Assembly (NCBI GenBank): GCA_900557035.1
Contig: USRA01000011.1
Location: 1 to 44,820, forward strand
DNA from: an uncultured Prevotella sp.
Lineage (GTDB): Bacteria; Bacteroidota; Bacteroidia; Bacteroidales; Bacteroidaceae
Direction of reading: 5' to 3'
DNA length: 44,820 nt
In this document: one piece after another, positions 7,386-14,814 of the stretch
Numbering within the stretch: the stretch's first letter is position 1
Layout of the letters: each line of letters starts with the position of its first letter
Notes under the pieces: generated by a model
What the model was told of the DNA's origin: nothing
The model's database searches: none
What the model saw: only the letters and a program-made list of their open reading frames with translations
Program-made: the position numbers and the translations under genes

Positions 7386-9434
7386 ATGGGATATTTAAAT
7401 AAAAATGCAATATTAAAAGCATACAAGGAATTATCGCACATAAGCAAAGATCCTACTTTACAAGGTGCGACTCAGAAAGTCAGTGCCATAAGACATTTTA
7501 TGGCACTGGATTCCTTTTACAGAATCAACGAAAGAAATTGTGATACTCGTGACAAAAATGACAAGAATGAGTTCATACAATATGTTGGATATATTTGTGA
7601 TGTATGCCTTAACTTATACACCACAAACTTTTACATTCCCCTAAAAGAACACTCCAAAGACTTTGGGGTAGGAAGCAACTTCTATTCAGCAGGACAAGTA
7701 AAAGTCTCCCTAGTCAATACAGAAGAAGTCGTTGACTACCCCAAAAGAGGTGGTAAGCCTCTTTTTCAAATACAGAATGGTGTATTAATAAGAACCCCAG
7801 AGCTATATAGCAACTTCACATCATATATTGAACACACAAAATTCATAGTGGCTCTTTGCCTTTGGATTCTGAGAAAAGAATACATTGAAGGTACAGAATT
7901 TACGTATAACAATATTTATACAGCACTTAGCAAACTCTACACAAAAGAGTTATTGTCTATTCTTGTACCTAACACCGATTCATTCAAGAAGGAATTAGAA
8001 AAATACGATTTAACTTTAAACGAAAATTTCTATTCCATCAGAGAAAGTGACATAACATCATTGTTCAAAGAGAAAAGCAAAGACAACAGTTCTAATTCTG
8101 TTGAAAAATTCAAAATGGAAAAAGCAAAATATCTGTCAGCTCTCCGCACCAAGCCATTCATGCTTCTTGCTGGCATAAGTGGTACAGGTAAAAGTCGAAT
8201 CGTCAGAGAGTTCGCTTTTAAATCTTGCCAAGTAGAACTACAAGATGCAGATGGTACTGAGCCTGGTAACTATTGCATGATAGAAGTTAAGCCTAACTGG
8301 CATGACTCTACAGAATTGCTTGGATATTGGAGTAATCTCAACAAGCAGTATATGTTTACCAAGTTTGTCAAATTCTTGATAAAGGCTAAGATGTACCCAA
8401 AGACTCCTTTCTTCGTTTGCCTTGATGAAATGAATCTTGCACCAGTAGAACAGTACTTTGCGGAGTTTCTGAGTGTGCTTGAAACAAGAAAGCATATCGA
8501 AAATGAAGAAGGTGAAGTTTGCATCAAGAGTGGCGTGCTCGTTGACAAAGAATACTTCAAGAAAGTAGGTGAAGTAGGAAATAATTCGCAAGGTCACGCA
8601 TACCCTACATGCCAAACAGACAGAGACATTTACATGAAACTATTCGACATTGTAGATAAAGCTGAAATGGAAAAAGTTCCTGCCAATGATGCCAAGACTT
8701 TGACCGAGGTTGGCTTAACTCTTCCCGAAAATGTCTTCATTGTAGGAACAGTCAACATGGATGATACCACTCATCAATTCTCACGCAAAGTCATTGACCG
8801 AGCCATGACCATTGAAATGAATGGCGGCAACCTTGCCGACATTTTCAGCGACAAAGACGAATTAGTATATGCTGAGCAACCACTTACCATAGGCAACCTG
8901 CAAGCAAAATACGTTTCTGCAAAAGAAGTTCTCACTCTTTGCTCTACGGTGAAAGACAATGAAGACATACGTAATTATATAATAGGTAATGGAGAAGAAG
9001 GGCTGCCACAACGCTTGGAAGAAATCAACAAGGTATTGAATGGCACTCCATTCACTGTCAGCTATCGTGTGATGAATGAGTTGACCATCTATCTAGCCGT
9101 ATTACTTGACCAAGCAAAAGAGAAAGGAGAAGAAGTTACATTAGATTCATTCAAGGGATATGTAGAAATTGCCATAGACAAAATTCTCTTGATGAAGATT
9201 CTTCCACGTGTTGAGGGAGATGACGAAATGTTCCATATATCTGATAAAGAACGAAATGCCAATGAACTTTCTGATCAGGCAGAAGATGGGCATGAGTTCA
9301 CCAAACTTGATTGGTTAAAACAAATTGCGCCACAGCACAATGAAGACAACCAAAACGAATATATGGCAGTTGATAAATTGTCGGAAATGATAGAAAGACT
9401 GAACCGCCAGAGTTTCACTCGTTTCTGGCCTTAA
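7386..9434 (+). CDS. McrB-like AAA+ NTPase restriction subunit
   Basis: A 682-residue motor subunit of an NTP-dependent restriction system. The AAA+ core begins near residue 245. Walker A is GISGTGKS (263-270) and Walker B is FFVCLDEMN (342-350). The McrB-type signature NMDD is at 457-460 within VGTVNMDDTT, followed by the arginine-containing SRKVIDRAM. The McrB-like segment NWHDSTELLGYW lies between Walker A and B. In McrB itself this class prefers GTP; nucleotide preference here is inferred. The first 240 residues are not a recognisable McrB N-terminal domain and are the best candidate for DNA recognition. It starts 2 bp after the methyltransferase and is followed 12 bp later by the nuclease, so the three are surely co-transcribed. 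Confidence 0.9.
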   Translation: MGYLNKNAILKAYKELSHISKDPTLQGATQKVSAIRHFMALDSFYRINERNCDTRDKNDKNEFIQYVGYICDVCLNLYTTNFYIPLKEHSKDFGVGSNFYSAGQVKVSLVNTEEVVDYPKRGGKPLFQIQNGVLIRTPELYSNFTSYIEHTKFIVALCLWILRKEYIEGTEFTYNNIYTALSKLYTKELLSILVPNTDSFKKELEKYDLTLNENFYSIRESDITSLFKEKSKDNSSNSVEKFKMEKAKYLSALRTKPFMLLAGISGTGKSRIVREFAFKSCQVELQDADGTEPGNYCMIEVKPNWHDSTELLGYWSNLNKQYMFTKFVKFLIKAKMYPKTPFFVCLDEMNLAPVEQYFAEFLSVLETRKHIENEEGEVCIKSGVLVDKEYFKKVGEVGNNSQGHAYPTCQTDRDIYMKLFDIVDKAEMEKVPANDAKTLTEVGLTLPENVFIVGTVNMDDTTHQFSRKVIDRAMTIEMNGGNLADIFSDKDELVYAEQPLTIGNLQAKYVSAKEVLTLCSTVKDNEDIRNYIIGNGEEGLPQRLEEINKVLNGTPFTVSYRVMNELTIYLAVLLDQAKEKGEEVTLDSFKGYVEIAIDKILLMKILPRVEGDDEMFHISDKERNANELSDQAEDGHEFTKLDWLKQIAPQHNEDNQNEYMAVDKLSEMIERLNRQSFTRFWP

Positions 9435-9446
9435 TAGAACAAAAAG

Positions 9447-11897
9447 ATGGAAGCATTACGATTTGAACATAGCAACGGAGACTATCAAGTTATCGTGCGC
9501 AGCGAAGACATGTCTTATGCTTGGGAGCGTTTCAAAGGTCGCATAGACCATAGCAACGATCCCAAGCCAGAATCTTCTGTGCCATACGAGGAGAGATATT
9601 GTAAGTATGCCTCAAAAGATGCTTGCCATTTCAAACTATACCAATATGACACTAAGATTTTATGTGAAATTGGTGAAGTCGGTCAACTTTGGGATGAGCA
9701 ATGGCCGGTTATGTTTGAAACTTGCGAATATAACATAGCCATCCGTTTTAAGACTGGATTTATTGATAGCAAAACTTCTCCTAAAGTACTTCATGTTCGC
9801 AAAGACATCGAAACAGCTTTCTTTGTGGATAAGGATTACGAGGGGAATATCGTTGGTCTATCAGGAAACGTCAGTTTTCTCAATGAGCCTGGCGTATTCA
9901 AGCTAGAATTTGAATATCAACATGGTGGAAAGACAAGACAAGCCTGGGTGACATTTGATGTTGTCAGCCCCAAGCTTGATACCAAGCATGACTACAAGTC
10001 TCTCCTCAATGACGTAAACGAAGAATACAATGATGTCATCTTCCGCTATCTTGCCACTACATATCAACAGCTGACAAGAGGAAAAGTGAAAAATGATATT
10101 GTTTGGATGAACATCTTTGAGGACATCATCAATGACTATCTCAAGAACATAGAGTTGATTCTTCGCCGTCCACACCAAAACGTACGAACATATAACACCT
10201 ATGCGAAAGTAGAAAAAATCAAGCGTTGGACACCTTCGCTTGAAGATGAGTATGCCGAGAACAAGATAGCCAAGAAGCTTGACAATCATTGGTTTGAGCT
10301 AAAGGAAAGCGATAGTACCATAAATACACGTGAGAACCGCTTTGTAAAACATACGCTCACACATATAGGCAAACGTTTATCAAAGATTCTAAATGAAGTA
10401 TTAACCAACAATCGCAATGACGAGTTGTCTGATGACCACCGATTGCGTTTATTGGGATACAAAGAGCGCATCCACAAATTGGAACACAATCCATTCTTTA
10501 GGACTGTGGGCAAGTTTGAAGGCATGAGTCAAGACAGCATGGTACTTCAAAGTCGTGCTGGCTACCAACAGGTATATAAGGATTGGATCAAACTGCGCCG
10601 TGGTATCGACTTATATAATGGTGCTTCCAATATAGGCACTCTTCAGATATGGGAAATCTATGAGTTATGGTGTTTCATCAAGATGAAGCGCATGGTAAAG
10701 CAACTGCTACATATTGAGCAAGAAAATCCGCTATACGAAAAGTTGGTTTCAGAACCAGCTGGCTCTTTACTCAATCCCTTCTCTAACTCACGAATGGAAC
10801 ATACGGTTACATTCAACTATCCTACTCCAGATGCCGATGACGTTTCGGAGTGGGCAAACCAAATGCGTGCTCATGCAGGTGATGTAGTAACCTTACATTA
10901 TCAGCATACATTCAACAGAAGAAATTCCGATGATTTCGGAGTGCATACTGCAACTACAGAGCAAAGACCGGATATTGTATTGAATATCAATAAGAAAGAT
11001 GGTTCTGAGATATTACTCACCTATCTATACGATGCCAAATATCGTGTTGTGAATGACAAGCGATTAGACAAGGACATTGAGAAAGAAGACCTTGAAGAAA
11101 TGAAGGAGTTACATGGTGGTGATTATCCGCCATCTGCTGCAATCAACCAGATGCACCGCTATCGTGATGCCATCTATTATGGTTCTGACAGAAAAGAGCA
11201 CTCAAACAAAGAAGTAATAGGCGGCTACATTCTTTTCCCTGGACGTGGTGATAATGAGACTATTACAAAACGCTACTATAGCAACAGTGTAGAAAGTGTC
11301 AATATTGGTGCATTCCCATTATTGCCAAAAAGCAAGAGTCGTAAAGACCACTTTGGACATGAAGATGAAGACAGCCCTCAACTATATGGACACTTGAAGA
11401 ACATCCTCTTGGAAAAGAGTCTTAGTTCAGAATATGTAGAGAAGGCGATACCACAAAGAGGTTTGGTATACAAGCTTCCATTGGACGGAAAGAATGCGAT
11501 GGTTCTTGTGGGATATTGCAAGCCAGAGCAATGGGATATTGTCTTGAAGAACAAGCTTTATTATACAAGAGCAGGGTTCGAGATTGGTTCACTGAGATTA
11601 GTTCCAGGCTTTGAGAGTTGCAAGTTCTTAGTTATGTACAACAAGAATAACAAAGCCATCTTTCAACTTACAGGGCAAGGTGCAAGAATTGTTTCTGGCA
11701 TAGACCTCCAAAAAAAAGGTTTTAATGCAGCCAAGGAGTATTACCTGACATTCGACTTGGAAAGTAGTGAAGCAAAGACTGAGTTTGAGGGGAAGACTGG
11801 CAAGATTCTCAGATTGAAACAATCATCAGACCCATATAAGAAAGAGCCATACTTCACAACATTGGAACAGCTATTGGAGCCGATAGACAATACATAA
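9447..11897 (+). CDS. DUF2357/PD-(D/E)XK nuclease subunit (McrC-like)
   Basis: An 816-residue protein with a large N-terminal DUF2357-type region and a C-terminal PD-(D/E)XK nuclease domain. The catalytic pattern is visible as RPDIVLNI (Asp509) and, 20 residues later, YLYDAKYRV (Asp529, Lys531); an upstream IWEIYELW may supply the helix glutamate. It is the likely DNA-cutting partner of the McrB-like NTPase, as McrC is of McrB and R2 of R1 in LlaJI-type systems. The gene is intact and closely packed behind its partner. Together with the methyltransferase this makes a complete system: modification, NTPase and nuclease. Cleavage activity and site are inferred from family knowledge only. Confidence 0.87.
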   Translation: MEALRFEHSNGDYQVIVRSEDMSYAWERFKGRIDHSNDPKPESSVPYEERYCKYASKDACHFKLYQYDTKILCEIGEVGQLWDEQWPVMFETCEYNIAIRFKTGFIDSKTSPKVLHVRKDIETAFFVDKDYEGNIVGLSGNVSFLNEPGVFKLEFEYQHGGKTRQAWVTFDVVSPKLDTKHDYKSLLNDVNEEYNDVIFRYLATTYQQLTRGKVKNDIVWMNIFEDIINDYLKNIELILRRPHQNVRTYNTYAKVEKIKRWTPSLEDEYAENKIAKKLDNHWFELKESDSTINTRENRFVKHTLTHIGKRLSKILNEVLTNNRNDELSDDHRLRLLGYKERIHKLEHNPFFRTVGKFEGMSQDSMVLQSRAGYQQVYKDWIKLRRGIDLYNGASNIGTLQIWEIYELWCFIKMKRMVKQLLHIEQENPLYEKLVSEPAGSLLNPFSNSRMEHTVTFNYPTPDADDVSEWANQMRAHAGDVVTLHYQHTFNRRNSDDFGVHTATTEQRPDIVLNINKKDGSEILLTYLYDAKYRVVNDKRLDKDIEKEDLEEMKELHGGDYPPSAAINQMHRYRDAIYYGSDRKEHSNKEVIGGYILFPGRGDNETITKRYYSNSVESVNIGAFPLLPKSKSRKDHFGHEDEDSPQLYGHLKNILLEKSLSSEYVEKAIPQRGLVYKLPLDGKNAMVLVGYCKPEQWDIVLKNKLYYTRAGFEIGSLRLVPGFESCKFLVMYNKNNKAIFQLTGQGARIVSGIDLQKKGFNAAKEYYLTFDLESSEAKTEFEGKTGKILRLKQSSDPYKKEPYFTTLEQLLEPIDNT

Positions 11898-12068
11898 TTA
11901 GAAACAATAAATATTGGAATCAAAAGATATGCAACAGACAACACTGTTAACGTAGAGCTAATCAAGAGTCTCATTCAAGATTGCTATGACACTCTACATA
12001 CCGAGAGCCGGGAAGCTGTAGCAAGTGATGTGGTCGAAGCTCTTAAAAATTGGGAAAGAAAAGAATAA
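11898..12068 (+). pseudogene. Start-less remnant of a DUF3791-type small gene
   Basis: Directly after the nuclease stop, and in the same frame, an open stretch reads INIGIKRYATDNTVNVELIK and later DCYDTLHTESREAVASD and ALKNWERKE, ending at a TAA overlapping the next ATG (TAATG). There is no ATG or GTG start, so its 5' end appears to have been lost. The YDTLHT-type segment recalls small proteins that accompany DUF3990 genes in Bacteroidota. The family call is moderate; the missing start is seen directly. Confidence 0.5.
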
Positions 12069-12193
12069 TGGAAAAGCAAATATTATCTCATGGTTCAAAT
12101 GTCTTTGTTGAGTATACTCTCCGCCAGATTTGCATTTTAAGCCAAGAGATAGTTGATAAGTATTTGCAATTCAAATCATATGAAAGGATATAA
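12068..12193 (+). pseudogene. DUF3990 gene collapsed to its two ends
   Basis: A 41-codon frame begins MEKQILSHGSNVFVEY, which looks like the opening strand of DUF3990 proteins (typically ILYHGSNV.VE). It continues at once into TLRQICILSQEIVDKYLQF, which looks like their C-terminal end (typically NxQICF.TQ....YL.F). The roughly 100-150 residues normally between, including the core of this ADP-ribosyltransferase-like fold, are missing. The simplest reading is an in-frame internal deletion. The ATG overlaps the preceding stop and the stop is 2 bp from the next gene, preserving the tight cassette layout. Confidence 0.6.
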
Positions 12194-12195
12194 TT

Positions 12196-12402
12196 ATGTT
12201 GGATTTCTTATTATGGATTAAAATCGCTCGTATCATAAAGCAACTAGCCGATACGTTACATATATCAACCGACAGAGCTTTACAGATATTCTATGACTCT
12301 GATGTTTGCCGTATGTTACATGACAAAGAACTTGGCTTGCATCTAATGAGTGATACATATATTGTAAATGATTTGATAGAAGAGCTGAGGAATAAGCAAT
12401 AG
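12196..12402 (+). CDS. DUF3791-like small protein
   Basis: A 68-residue protein, MLDFLLWIKIARIIKQLADT onward, with the segment DSDVCRMLHDKELGLHLMSD and a C-terminal YIVNDLIEELRN. This matches the pattern of DUF3791 proteins, which sit next to DUF3990 genes. It is predicted mostly helical with no signal or membrane anchor. It appears complete, starting 2 bp after the DUF3990 remnant. In such cassettes the DUF3990 protein resembles an ADP-ribosylating effector and the small proteins may be its partners; here the effector is gone and this gene may be an orphan. Function is inferred. Confidence 0.6.
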   Translation: MLDFLLWIKIARIIKQLADTLHISTDRALQIFYDSDVCRMLHDKELGLHLMSDTYIVNDLIEELRNKQ

Positions 12403-12418
12403 CAAAACAATGGATAAT

Positions 12419-12498
12419 TGGGGGCACCTGCGTAAACCTGTGTTTAGGTATAGATGTTAGTAAGTCTAAACAGGAAGAATTTGACATCTATGCCCCCA
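12419..12498 (+). other. Compact 80-nt element with nested and crossing stems
   Basis: A perfect outer stem joins TGGGGGCA (12419-12426) and TGCCCCCA (12491-12498). Inside, CCTG..TTTAG (12437-12447) can pair with CTAAACAGG (12466-12474), and ATAGATGT (12450-12457) with ACATCTAT (12484-12491). These two inner stems cross, as in a pseudoknot. A competing local hairpin TAAAC/GTTTA (12433-12446) also exists. The third stem shares base 12491 with the outer stem. It could be a terminator, a structured RNA or a DNA element. I do not recognise a known class. Confidence 0.5.
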
Positions 12499-12559
12499 TG
12501 CCGTTGTGCCCTAAATAGCTTTGTCTTCGAATGAAAAGATTCAGCAGCATTAGTGGTAT

Positions 12560-12614
12560 CTCCTTTCACGGAATGTGGATTGTGTTGAAAACGAGAGAGT
12601 TAAGTGTGAAAGGA
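12560..12614. repeat. Inverted repeat, left member of a pair
   Basis: TCCTTTCAC (12561-12569) is inverted as GTGAAAGGA (12606-12614). The same word pair recurs at 13006-13067. The four copies form two hairpins bounding about 500 bp of gene-free DNA, an arrangement like the ends of a miniature element. Confidence 0.6.
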
Positions 12615-12821
12615 AAAATCTCTTTATTTTGAAATGGTAATTGATGGCTAAGCTTAAATATGGCGATGTGCCTTGCTCCGATAGGGAATAGTGAGCGTCT
12701 TGATAATGAATAGTGGGTGTCTTTGTTATGAATGTTGGGATGAAGCATCGTAACCAGAAGGATGAGGGATAGATATTGGCAGGCGAAAAGGGACGATTTA
12801 TCGGCTGGATGACTAAGTTCG

Positions 12822-12889
12822 TCTATATGGATGACTCGGGTCATCTATATGGCTCACTCCCGTCATCTATATGGATGACCCGGGGCATC
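12822..12889. repeat. Three tandem copies of a 22-bp self-complementary repeat
   Basis: TCTATATGG starts at 12822, 12844 and 12866, exactly every 22 bp, with a partial fourth unit. Units contain GTCATC and GATGAC arms around TATATG, so each can form a small hairpin. The rest of 12403-13165 outside the noted repeats has no supportable gene. Confidence 0.75.
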
Positions 12890-13005
12890 CGATACAAAGA
12901 AGTCTTTTCTATTCCTTTTGTGATAGTAGCTTTCTCCTTTAGACTAAGTTGCCTTCTCCTTATATTAATAGTACTTTCTGCTGATTGTTATTGTTGTTTC
13001 AGAGA

Positions 13006-13067
13006 ATTCTCCTTTCACACTTAAGTGTCTGACTATGAGCAAACTCTGTTGAATGTGAAAGGAGAAT
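13006..13067. repeat. Perfect 14-bp inverted repeat
   Basis: ATTCTCCTTTCACA (13006-13019) is exactly inverted as TGTGAAAGGAGAAT (13054-13067), with a 34-nt loop. It shares the core CTCCTTTCAC with the pair at 12560-12614. No T-run follows, so a simple terminator role is doubtful. Confidence 0.7.
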
Positions 13068-13165
13068 GAAATTTAAATTGTTGTTTTTGAGAAGCTATTT
13101 CTGAAGGTGACTTTATGTTGGTCTAGTTTTATATCCATTCTTTGGAAGGTTATGTTGCGGTAATT

Positions 13166-13843
13166 TTATTTCTTAATCACCTTCAGAACCTGGTCGGCAA
13201 GGCTTCTCATACCCTTGATTGTTGGGTGACCGTTCTTCTTGTCTATGTCATGAAGGGCGATGACCGGAACCTGATAGGTCTTGCAGATCTTTTTTACTGA
13301 CTCGTTGATCTCATCCTTCAGCTCTGAGTTCAGAATGAAGTAGATATCTACATTCGGATGGCGCTGACGGAGATCGGAAAGCAACTTCGCCAGAGCAGGA
13401 CGGAAACAGTAGAGGTCGGCACGCTTCCAGTTGCTGTACTGGTAATTGCCGATAGGGGCATTCGCCCAACTGTCGTTCGTACCGCCGCAAATCAAGATGA
13501 TGTCCGGATTGCCCAGCAGGGTAGTGCGGTTGATGAATGAACGGTCGCTGTAATCCTCATCGCGGTAGCCGGTGTTGCAGATGGTGGAACCGGAATAGGA
13601 ATTGATGTTGCCCATCTTGTAACCCCCTTCCTTGATAACCTGCCACCACCAGGTTTGCTCCACCTTGTTGACATCGGTTGCTTTTTGAACCGCAGTGGTG
13701 TACCAGGTGGCATATCCCTTTGGGATGAAACCTTCGAAAGTTGAATACGAGTCGCCGAGCACGGCAACGGTCTGCTTCACCTGTGCCAGCAGAGGCATCA
13801 GGGCGAACATAAAGAGGCAGACGATAACTGATAATTTTTTCAT
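13166..13843 (-). CDS. Secreted SGNH/GDSL-type hydrolase
   Basis: A 225-residue exported esterase or acyl hydrolase. A signal peptide covers about residues 1-20 (MKKLSVIVCLFMFALMPLLA). The SGNH blocks are visible: block I VLGDSYST with nucleophile Ser32, block III ICGGTNDSW, and the C-terminal histidine in NGHPTIKG. The substrate is unknown; family members remove acetyl or acyl groups from sugars or lipids. It is a single gene with a near-perfect promoter and is divergent from the HAD gene. It lies close to the sialic acid locus but on the other strand, so a role in glycan deacylation is only a guess. Confidence 0.85.
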   Translation of the reverse strand: MKKLSVIVCLFMFALMPLLAQVKQTVAVLGDSYSTFEGFIPKGYATWYTTAVQKATDVNKVEQTWWWQVIKEGGYKMGNINSYSGSTICNTGYRDEDYSDRSFINRTTLLGNPDIILICGGTNDSWANAPIGNYQYSNWKRADLYCFRPALAKLLSDLRQRHPNVDIYFILNSELKDEINESVKKICKTYQVPVIALHDIDKKNGHPTIKGMRSLADQVLKVIKK

Positions 13844-13910
13844 GACGTTTTTTATATAATTTGATTTTTTTATGTGATCCTCTTTTGGGATAGGGTTTGA
13901 AACCCGATTG

Positions 13911-13942
13911 CAAAGATACGATATTATTTGTGGATATGCAAA
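13911..13942 (-). promoter_or_regulatory. Promoter of the SGNH hydrolase gene
   Basis: On the minus strand TTTG (13942-13939), 20 bp, TATCTTTG (13918-13911) matches the Bacteroidota consensus exactly. Confidence 0.8.
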
Positions 13943-14088
13943 TGTTTGGGGCTATAAATTAAAGTAAAAAAGTGGTAACGGTGTTTTTGCCTGATTTCCT
14001 TTCTTTGGAATATTGTTTACATAGAGAAGAGAAAAAGATGCTTTTTTACTAATAAATGTTATATTCCCGGCATTCCTTCCCAAAATCA

Positions 14089-14119
14089 TTTGTTCTCTCC
14101 TGATTTTACTGTACTTTTG
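14089..14119 (+). promoter_or_regulatory. Promoter of the HAD-DUF418 operon
   Basis: TTTG (14089-14092), 19 bp, TACTTTTG (14112-14119) fits the consensus. It is divergent from the SGNH promoter; the 13844-14172 gap holds nothing else I can support. Confidence 0.7.
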
Positions 14120-14172
14120 CAGTATGTATCTCATTAGAAATTAAAAGTGTGATTCAAAATAAGATATAGATT

Positions 14173-14790
14173 ATGCAATACAAGAATATCATATTCGATT
14201 TAGGTAATGTCTTGGTGAAGCTCAATCCGGAAGGATGCATCGGAGCTTTCAAGGCGATAGGAATGGGGGAATTAGTTGATTCAAATCCTCAGAGTGAGGG
14301 GATGAAGCTGATGAGCAAGCTGGGTGTGGGAATGATTACCACCGAAGAATTCTGTGAAGCAGCCCGTAAGTTGACAGGGACTGATGTGACGAATGAAGAG
14401 ATCATCAATGCTGCCAACAAGATGCTGGTGGAGATTCCTGATGAGAAAAAGGAGCGACTCCTGCAGTTGAAGAAGGCTGGCTATCGCCTCTTCCTCCTGA
14501 GCAATACCATTGATATTCATTGGGATTATTGTGTGGAGCATCTCTTCCCTTATCAGAACTATTGGGTAGAGGATTATTTCGAGCTGTGCTTCCTCTCTCA
14601 GAGAATGCATCTGGCAAAGCCTAATGCCCGCATCTATGAGGAGGTAATCAGGCAGGCGAACATCCATCCCGATGAAACCCTCTTCATCGATGATCTGAAG
14701 GAAAACTGTGAGGCTGCCGAGAAGCTGGGCATCCATACCTTCCAGAACGTGAAGTTCGATGACTGGCTTGCACTTACCTTTGTACGCTAA
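14173..14790 (+). CDS. HAD-family phosphatase (subfamily IA)
   Basis: A cytoplasmic 205-residue HAD-superfamily hydrolase with a helical cap between motifs I and II. Motif I is FDLGNVLV with the nucleophile aspartate at residue 9 (the DLGN form of the YihX-like group has Asn at the +3 position). Motif II is LLSNT, the motif III lysine is in KPNARIY, and motif IV is FIDDLKENC. Such enzymes dephosphorylate sugar phosphates or related metabolites; the substrate cannot be read. It is followed by a DUF418 membrane protein gene 24 bp downstream. Confidence 0.88.
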   Translation: MQYKNIIFDLGNVLVKLNPEGCIGAFKAIGMGELVDSNPQSEGMKLMSKLGVGMITTEEFCEAARKLTGTDVTNEEIINAANKMLVEIPDEKKERLLQLKKAGYRLFLLSNTIDIHWDYCVEHLFPYQNYWVEDYFELCFLSQRMHLAKPNARIYEEVIRQANIHPDETLFIDDLKENCEAAEKLGIHTFQNVKFDDWLALTFVR

Positions 14791-14814
14791 TAATAACTAA
14801 CATACAATATCAAA

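Noticed and set aside
5952..11897. Prophage origin of the methyltransferase region
   Set aside because: No integrase, terminase, capsid or lysis gene is present; the linked McrB-like and nuclease genes explain the methylase as part of a restriction system.
12822..12889. Possible CRISPR array from 22-bp palindromic repeats
   Set aside because: Units follow each other without spacers, there are only three, and no cas gene is nearby.
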